Source of the DNA: Glomus cerebriforme
Taxonomy: Eukaryota; Glomeromycota; Glomeromycetes; Glomerales; Glomeraceae
Direction: 5' to 3'
Assembly (NCBI GenBank): GCA_003550305.1
Contig: QKYT01000092.1
Location: forward strand, 187,428-200,515
DNA length: 13,088 nt
Shown here: in pieces, positions 7,898 to 13,088 of the stretch
How the letters are laid out: each line of letters starts with the position of its first letter
Numbering within the stretch: position 1 is the first letter of the stretch
Made by a program: the position numbers and the translations under genes
Notes under the pieces: generated by a model
What the model saw: only the letters and a program-made list of their open reading frames with translations
What the model was told of the DNA's origin: nothing
Databases searched by the model: none

Positions 7898-8211
7898 TAA
7901 CGGAATTTGAGAGAGCTCACAATAGAAATAAATCGAGATCTGATCACGATCACAAACGCGTTCATCATTCGTAAGATCTCTTCTCCGGCTACATCGCCTG
8001 TGGGATCACCTGTGGGTTCAGCTCCAACCAGTCGAACAACATCCTCATCAAACACCTTTAACGCTACTACCATTAATATAACATTTAACTATGATGGCGT
8101 GACACATAAACAAGAAAAAGAATAATCACTGTCTCGTATGATCAAAGAAAATATGGCGGTTTTTATTGCTAGTACGAGAAATTCGTATTCTATGTACTGT
8201 AGTTTTGTTAT

Positions 8212-8224
8212 AATAAAAAATAAA
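8212..8224 (+). terminator. Poly(A) signals after the Myb/SANT-like gene
   Basis: AATAAA occurs at 8212-8217 and again at 8219-8224, about 90-100 nt after the last coding stop at 8123-8125. This is the expected position for 3' end formation. Such words are not rare in DNA this AT-rich. Confidence 0.4.
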
Positions 8225-9040
8225 GCATAAAGAATCACGTGTTTTCCTGATGCTCATAGCATCTGACATTTTGAATGAATGAGAAAAAAAGACACAAAAA
8301 ATGAATCCAATATTTTATTATAATATACTTGATACAAACTGCTATAAATCGCTACAAATCAATAAAATCACTATAAATTGATAAAATTAATATAATTCAT
8401 TAATTTGCTAATAAATATGTCTGGACAAGCTAGTGTTATTATTTTAGAAAAGCAATTTAATATGGTTGTGCCTAAAGTCCTAAACATACCAATAATCGTC
8501 CTGGATATAATATGAAATATGTTTGTACATAATGGTGGTGGTAACCAGCTTAAAGATATCATAAAAATGGAAAGAGAATATGACACATTAACAGTTATAA
8601 AGCCAGACCAGTCTCTAGTTGCTTGAGCAGTAAGAGCTTGAATTCGATTACAAGAATTATTAACCAATCAGAAATATAGTATATATCACCGTCACTGCTT
8701 GTTTGCAGAGTTTGATGGTTGATTATAAATATTATCATTCTAGAACTCATAAAAATCAAATGGCTTTGATCAAAATTTTTTGCAAAGTGTGCCGCATGCT
8801 TTCTGCATATTCAAATTAATAAATATCACGTGCCTGAGCTTTTCGTTCGGGGAGTTCCCAAATGCCAGCATTGCAAACAGAATTTCACGCTCACATTATC
8901 ACTCATTTTAACTTCCACACTTTCACACGAACATTTTTTAATTCGATTTTAAACATATTTCACGCACATTTCATGAGTTAATTTTTTTTTTAATGGGCTA
9001 TCGATGTCATAATATTCATTTGCTAAACCTAGAATCACCG
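8225..9040. other. Intergenic region without a supported gene
   Basis: The minus strand is open at 8371-8667 but that frame begins with TTG; it would encode a hydrophobic peptide with two possible membrane segments. A plus-strand fragment at about 8829-8900 encodes VPKCQHCKQNF-like sequence with a single C-x2-C pair, without start or supported exon borders. Two ATCACGTG sites lie at 8234-8241 and 8825-8832. Neither coding reading is strong enough to call. Confidence 0.4.
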
Positions 9041-9329
9041 ATATATGCACTTTGATTTAGAGGTCGTAACCGGATGTACCTTGGACCCAGTTTTAATCAG
9101 GTTTACAATTCGGGTCAAATTACGAAGACCCAGTTTGCGTTTAAAACAGATGCAACCGGTTGCTAAAACCGGTTGATGTAATACTGGCTAGAATTATGAT
9201 CCCGGCCAGAATCATGGAATTTTCCAAATAAGAAATTAGGTGTAACGAAGTAATTCGGGCCAAATTCATATTTGAGTTTGCATTTACTCGGCTCGAATTA
9301 GGTTTGGCAGGTTTAGATATACTTAAGTA
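9041..9329. repeat. Transposon-like debris with short palindromes
   Basis: This block is richer in GC than its surroundings and contains repeated words: ACCCAGTTT twice (about 9087 and 9129), CAACCGGTTG followed by AAACCGGTTG (9153-9176), and GGCTAGAATTATGAT followed by GGCCAGAATCATGGA (about 9187-9218). TTCTGGCC appears again near 9705. Such a mosaic is typical of decayed, nested non-autonomous elements. No transposase remnant can be read. Confidence 0.45.
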
Positions 9330-9670
9330 TGTCAATAATTTATCATAATTTTTATAATTTCTCAATAATTTATCATGATTTCTCAATAATTATCGATAAT
9401 TTCTCATATTTCTCATGATTTCTCAATTATCATAATTTATCATAATTCCTCATGATTCTCAATAATCATCATATTTTCTCAATATTAATTTCATAATTTC
9501 TCATAATTTCTCATAATTTCGTATAAAATCCTCATTAATTTCATAAAATTCCCATAATAAAATTCCCATAATAATTTCTCTTTCTCATAATAATTTCTCA
9601 TAATTCCTCTTAAATAATTTCTCATAATTTCTCATAATAATTTCTCATAATTTTTCATAATAATTTCTCA
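9330..9670. repeat. TTTCTCATAA-type tandem repeat array
   Basis: About 340 bp are built from variants of AATTTCTCATAA (also TTTATCATAA, TTTCTCATGA, TTCCTCATAA), with spacings mostly of 10-13 bp. The units become more regular towards the right end. It is a minisatellite-like array flanked on both sides by transposon-like sequence; no coding role is seen. Confidence 0.85.
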
Positions 9671-9691
9671 CGTCAACTGACAGCCGACGCA

Positions 9692-9782
9692 CGTCAGATG
9701 ACTAATTCTGGCCAAACCTTCTTAGGGCATTATAAAGATCAGCCCAAATGAGACCATAATTTAGGCCGGTCGACATCTGACG
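9692..9782. repeat. Short element bounded by CGTCAGATG inverted repeats
   Basis: CGTCAGATG (9692-9700) and its exact reverse complement CATCTGACG (9774-9782) bracket 73 bp. Inside, TTCTGGCC and GGCCGGTC form further partial pairing. It may be the relic of a small inverted-repeat element that abuts the minisatellite. Confidence 0.4.
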
Positions 9783-9967
9783 CAAACGGCAAACGCATAA
9801 CATATATACTCTTCTTTCTGATAAAATGCTTTAATCATTTAATATATTTAACCATTTTACAAAAGATGTGATAAAGCGATTAGTGATTTAATGATCACGA
9901 TAAATCACAAAAAAATTTGCCTTAATTCCTATTTGTCGCCGCATTATTCCTAATGACTAACTAACGT

Positions 9968-10027
9968 TTATTGAATGATGGATATCGGTCTTCGACCGAT
10001 ATTTTTTAACCCTTCCATCCAATAAAT
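9968..10027. repeat. Strong hairpin followed by a T6 run
   Basis: ATATCGGTC (9982-9990) and GACCGATAT (9994-10002) form a perfect 9-bp stem over a 3-nt loop. A run of six T follows (10002-10007), overlapping the stem by one base. Outside it, TTTATTGAATGATGGA pairs imperfectly with TCCATCCAATAAA, making an outer arm. The inner part resembles a bacterial intrinsic terminator, but in this fungal context a small inverted-repeat element or a Pol III-type stop is more likely. Confidence 0.6.
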
Positions 10028-11653
10028 AATCAATAAATAATAAATATATTATGTAAATAATCATAATTTTATTAAGAAATATAATATATGTATACTTGAA
10101 CCAATGCTGAGAATACTGTATTTAAGCAAAAGTTCGCAAAATAAGCGATTCTACAGTATTAAATATTTGTGTTAATTCTTCCACATGATAAAGATAGAAA
10201 CAATAACATGACTCATAAATACTTGATTTACATTGTCATCTCATAACATTTATTTCCGTGCATTTTATTGTATAATCAATATTTATGTTAACGTAACTTT
10301 ATTACGGACTAATTTGGCCATTAAACATATTAAATTCACGTTTATATTTAAATATAAATGAATGTATTTTTTATTTAAATTTTGTTTCGGTTAAAGCTGC
10401 ATTTATATTTACTATATTTATTTCATTTGCTACAAATTTAAAATGTTGGCATATCGTAGAAAGTTGAATTAACCGAATATGGTCAAATATCTTGTATTAA
10501 TTCGTATGTATAAAATAATATTTTCAAAGAATATTGATTTTTTTTTTAATTTACAATTATTTTACGTCCTACTGAAATTATATGAAATTATAATTTAACA
10601 ACAGTTTGTACAATCAGATCAAAATAAAACAATGGAATGCACAATAATAATAACAAGAATAAATCTTTTATAATCGAATTGAGAAAATGTTTGGTTAAAT
10701 ATGTTAAATATATAATTTTTAGTTTTTAATTACAGTACATCCGAGTTGCGTCGGATATTAAAACTGATAATCACCTAATATACTGAGAATATATATATTC
10801 GGTTAATATAAAAAAAAGAATTTATTGAGCGCAATCAAGAAAAAATTTTTTTGATCGTAGAAAAGTGATATTACATAATATACATATTATAATTTATAAA
10901 AATAATATTGAAAAAAAAAAATTAAAATTAAATATTTACGTCAAGTTTCGAAAAGCGGAATATTTACACGTGACGTAGTAGATTATCGATACATTTGCGT
11001 TTACAGAAATTAAATAAATTACTCGTTAATAATTTAAAATCTAAAAATCATTAATTATATACAGTATATGATGTATGTATAATATATACGGACGGAACGA
11101 AGAAGAAAGATAACCGAAATTAAATAAAATTCGTTAAAGACAAGTAAAACGAAGGAAAGCATATTATAAATATGATGGTTTATACGGTACAAAACCAATT
11201 TTGAAATTCCGCATGATTGTTATTTAGCCACGTTAACAGGGTAAAATTGCCCAGTAAAGTTTTATAGTGATCCACAAATTTTTTTTCCGTAATTGTAACA
11301 ATATTCTTTAATAATAATTACAATAATTTTTATTTGTGGCGAAATCTTTTTCTTTTCCACCTTTTAAATTTTCCACCTTTTAAAATAAAAATAAAACACA
11401 CGCCCTTTTTAATGTATTTACGATTGATTAATGATATTATAATAACTGCTGATAAATGATAATAGTTATTTAAGAAACATTTCCTTTAAATTTTTTTTTT
11501 AAAAAAATGAGGCTTTGAAATGAAAACTAATTTACTAAAAATTAACAATGACAAAAAAAATCCAGTTGAATATTAAGCCAATTCTCACACAGCCCCCATT
11601 TTTATAATTATTTGACGTTTTACATTTAAAGAATTTTATTTTGCTCATCTTTT
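10028..11653. other. Long AT-rich stretch without visible genes
   Basis: All six frames are closed at short intervals and base composition is extremely AT-rich. I see no coding exon, tRNA or other RNA gene. Small features are a 6-bp stem ATCCGA/TCGGAT at about 10740-10757 and a CACGTGAC site at 10967-10974. The right part should contain the promoter of the membrane-protein gene at 11768. Confidence 0.6.
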
Positions 11654-11760
11654 TTTCTTTTTTTTTTCAATCAAAAAAAAAAAANANAAAAGGTTACGTA
11701 AAAAAAAACCTGCGCCAGTTAAAAATATCTTTTTTTTTTTCGTAACAAGACCATAAAAAA
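11654..11760. other. Homopolymer tract with two undetermined bases
   Basis: Long runs of T and A alternate here, and positions 11685 and 11687 are N. This marks uncertain base calling or assembly just upstream of the gene at 11768, so the promoter sequence here should be treated as unreliable. Confidence 0.8.
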
Positions 11761-11767
11761 AACAATA

Positions 11768-12382
11768 ATGATGATAATTATGATTCATTATTCAAAAATC
11801 ATATTATTCATATTATTCGGATTATATTTTGCTTTGGAATCAACAGAAATTGAATTAAAGATAAGAGATGATACAACCATAAAAGAAGATTCAATATCTT
11901 CAACAACAGATTCGAATAAATCAAAATTCGCAGGTCCGATTATACAAGCTATGATTGCAATATTGATAGGAATTTTAGGAATAATGTTGGGAGTACTTTG
12001 TAGTTTTTATTTTTTAAGAAGAAGAGGTTATATTCATCCTTCTGAATATAATAAATTTAGAGAATTTCGTGTTATACCAAAAGGAAGTTCGGATAAAAAT
12101 TTATCATCTAAACAAAAATCTCAAAAAAAAGTACCAAAACATCCAAAATATGATTCTTCTTCTAAATCATCTAAAGATGAACAAATTGTTATAACACATC
12201 ATGGTCCTGCTATTGATATCTCTGAATCTGATAGTTTTCAAGATTCATTATTAAATATTCCAAATACTACACAGACATTTTACGAATCTCAACATTCACA
12301 TTCTATGATTGATTTACCTCAACAATCTAATTTATTTACTACTGTTGGAAGTCAAGAAATGTCAAGATCTCTTTCTAGATAA
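11768..12382 (+). CDS. Single-pass membrane protein of unknown function
   Basis: I do not recognise a family. The frame is intact and intronless, 204 residues. Residues 8-22 (YSKIILFILFGLYFA) look like a signal peptide core. A short acidic and S/T-rich segment follows (about 23-55). A strong membrane helix spans about 57-83 with glycine-rich G-x3-G-like spacing (LIGILGIMLGVL), and RRR at 84-86 is a stop-transfer signal. The tail of about 118 residues is rich in S, K and Q, probably disordered, and ends QEMSRSLSR. The topology is therefore type I: short outside part, long cytosolic tail. This resembles small fungal surface sensors or adaptors in outline only. ATG occurs at codons 1, 2 and 5; the first has A at -3 and is chosen by position, but any could be used. 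AATAAA lies 179 nt after the stop. Confidence 0.8.
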   Translation: MMIIMIHYSKIILFILFGLYFALESTEIELKIRDDTTIKEDSISSTTDSNKSKFAGPIIQAMIAILIGILGIMLGVLCSFYFLRRRGYIHPSEYNKFREFRVIPKGSSDKNLSSKQKSQKKVPKHPKYDSSSKSSKDEQIVITHHGPAIDISESDSFQDSLLNIPNTTQTFYESQHSHSMIDLPQQSNLFTTVGSQEMSRSLSR

Positions 12383-12560
12383 TTGAACCTTTTTAAAGGT
12401 GGGAACAATTCCATTAATATAATTTGTAAATATTTTTAGAATAATTATAATATTGAATTACAAATTTATAATATATATATATTAATGAGTTACAATAATA
12501 TAGTGTATTATTATTACATCTATTTCTTTTTTTTTCATTTCTTGTGTGTATTTAACAAAT

Positions 12561-12566
12561 AATAAA
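12561..12566 (+). terminator. Poly(A) signal after the membrane-protein gene
   Basis: AATAAA at 12561-12566 lies about 180 nt downstream of the stop codon, before a short G-rich stretch (TTTTTGGGAGGGG). Position and context suit 3' end formation. Confidence 0.45.
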
Positions 12567-12599
12567 CTTATTTTTGGGAGGGGAAATTTCGGTTGGATT

Positions 12600-12840
12600 T
12601 TTTCTTAATTTTTTAAAGATAATCGTGACATCAAAGACGAGTGTGGGCAGAACTAATCATAATTCCGGTCAAGGATTTTACGTGATCACCAAAAATCTCG
12701 TGGAATTTTAAGATTTGCGTGAGTAAAAATGGCGTCATATGACATACAAAGCCACTTTCATTGAACAGTTCCCGAACACATGAATCATGAGGCTATGCAG
12801 TGGCTGTGATCTTCAAAAAGGAATTTGTATGTATTTAACA
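12600..12840. other. GC-richer block, possibly repeat-derived
   Basis: This block stands out from its AT-rich surroundings. It contains TTACGTGATCACC, CTCGTGGAATTTTAAGAT and GGCGTCATATGAC, and a 7-bp inverted pair AGCCACT/AGTGGCT at 12750-12756 and 12799-12805. No open frame of useful length is present. It may be part of a dispersed repeat. Confidence 0.3.
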
Positions 12841-12858
12841 CTGCCACATAGACGAATC

Positions 12859-12915
12859 ATTTTATTTATTTATTTATTTATTATTACTACTTTTTTTTTT
12901 TTTTTTTTAAAAAAA
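12859..12915. repeat. TTTA microsatellite and poly(T)/poly(A) tract
   Basis: About five to six TTTA units (12859-12882) are followed by a T18 run at 12891-12908 and then an A run. The rest of the window to 13088 is similarly AT-rich without a gene. Confidence 0.8.
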
Positions 12916-13088
12916 TAAATTAGAATATAAATTGTATTTATGTATAAGTATATTTTAAAATGAGTAACATAAAGAAAAAAATTTCATTTTTTTAAAGGAA
13001 AAAAAACACAAAAAAAAATTTTAACATATTGTGTCATGTTAAAAATTCGATTTAGAAAAAATCGCTTTTTTTAAAATGTCCGAAAGAT

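Larger units (their letters stand above)
7436..8125 (+). pseudogene. Myb/SANT-like gene, multi-exon, probably decayed
   Basis: The first clear exon follows an acceptor TTCTTCTAG ending at 7512 and encodes NWSERELRTLID, then a TGA (7550-7552), then RKNRNEEYHN. The W-x2-R-E-L-x3-I-x2-RKxRN pattern is that of a Myb/SANT-like helix-turn-helix DNA-binding domain; the rest of that domain appears missing. A GTAAAT...CATATAG intron at 7683-7750 and a GTATGA...TTTTTTAG intron at 7835-7897 both keep one frame and join segments such as EEKLQRRGSYTNL, VTEQDVKREKFYQEF and EFERAHNRNKSRSD. The frame then meets TAA at 7972. The next frame carries an S/P/T-rich tail (SSPATSPVGSPVGSAPTS) to a stop at 8123-8125. 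That change could be a GTAAGA intron at 7971-8031 or an extra base. No ATG is found for the first exon. The internal TGA, lost domain and frame break together suggest a pseudogene. Confidence 0.5.

Noticed and set aside
8371..8667. Minus frame of 98 codons with two possible membrane segments and a downstream AATAAA-like word
   Set aside because: The frame begins with TTG after an in-frame TGA and no acceptor pair restores an ATG. A 51-codon ATG frame starting at 8750 is in another phase. Length alone is not significant here.
8829..8935. Plus fragment VPKCQHCKQNF resembling half a zinc finger
   Set aside because: Only one C-x2-C pair is present, there is no start and no supported exon border.
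9141..9386. Minus frame of 81 codons
   Set aside because: It runs from transposon-like debris into the TTTCTCATAA array and has repeat-driven composition.
9982..10007. Bacterial intrinsic terminator
   Set aside because: The hairpin plus T6 looks right in form, but the spliced genes and poly(A) signals show eukaryotic DNA, so it is reported only as a hairpin or inverted repeat.
1..13088. tRNA, rRNA, snRNA or CRISPR loci
   Set aside because: No B-box GGTTCGA with a matching cloverleaf, no rRNA-like conserved block and no spaced direct repeats of CRISPR type were found by eye.

Overview
The window looks like nuclear DNA of a filamentous fungus, most likely an arbuscular mycorrhizal fungus of the Rhizophagus/Glomeromycotina type. 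The reasons are: very AT-rich DNA with long homopolymers; short GT-AG introns of roughly 60-70 nt; a long array of near-identical Sel1-like repeats; a Crinkler-style protein with a PD-(D/E)XK nuclease-like domain followed by a RIO/Bud32-like kinase; and abundant degraded repeats. The organism is inferred from gene content and style; no rRNA or tRNA was seen to anchor it.

Layout. Positions 1-1850 (minus) hold the 5' part of a Sel1-like repeat protein that runs off the left edge, with 16 complete 36-residue repeats and part of a 17th. From 1851 to about 4500 the DNA is mostly AT-rich spacer. It contains a possible two-exon small gene on the minus strand (3046-3553) and a fold-back element (4002-4180). 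From 4491 to 6861 lies the central locus on the plus strand: a TATA box, a candidate 5'UTR intron, a small B-box/AN1-like zinc-finger ORF (4842-5048), then a nuclease-kinase gene (5094-6861). That gene's reading frame is interrupted twice and it ends with a clean terminal intron. From about 7436 to 8125 there is a multi-exon Myb/SANT-like gene, probably decayed, with an in-frame TGA and a second frame break; poly(A) signals follow it. From 9041 to 10027 there are repeats: transposon-like debris, a TTTCTCATAA-type array, and two inverted-repeat structures. From 10028 to 11767 no gene is visible. At 11768-12382 (plus) there is an intact, intronless, 204-residue single-pass membrane protein of unknown function. 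The right end is low-complexity and repeat-like sequence.

How the parts relate. This is not an operon-like region. The most interesting locus is the nuclease-kinase gene and the zinc-finger ORF just upstream, which could be spliced in frame onto it. Two adjacent genes (nuclease-kinase and Myb/SANT-like) both carry reading-frame damage, and repeats lie on either side of them. That suggests a fast-evolving, partly decaying compartment of the genome. Across the window CACGTG occurs seven times, six of them as RTCACGTG, far more than base composition predicts.
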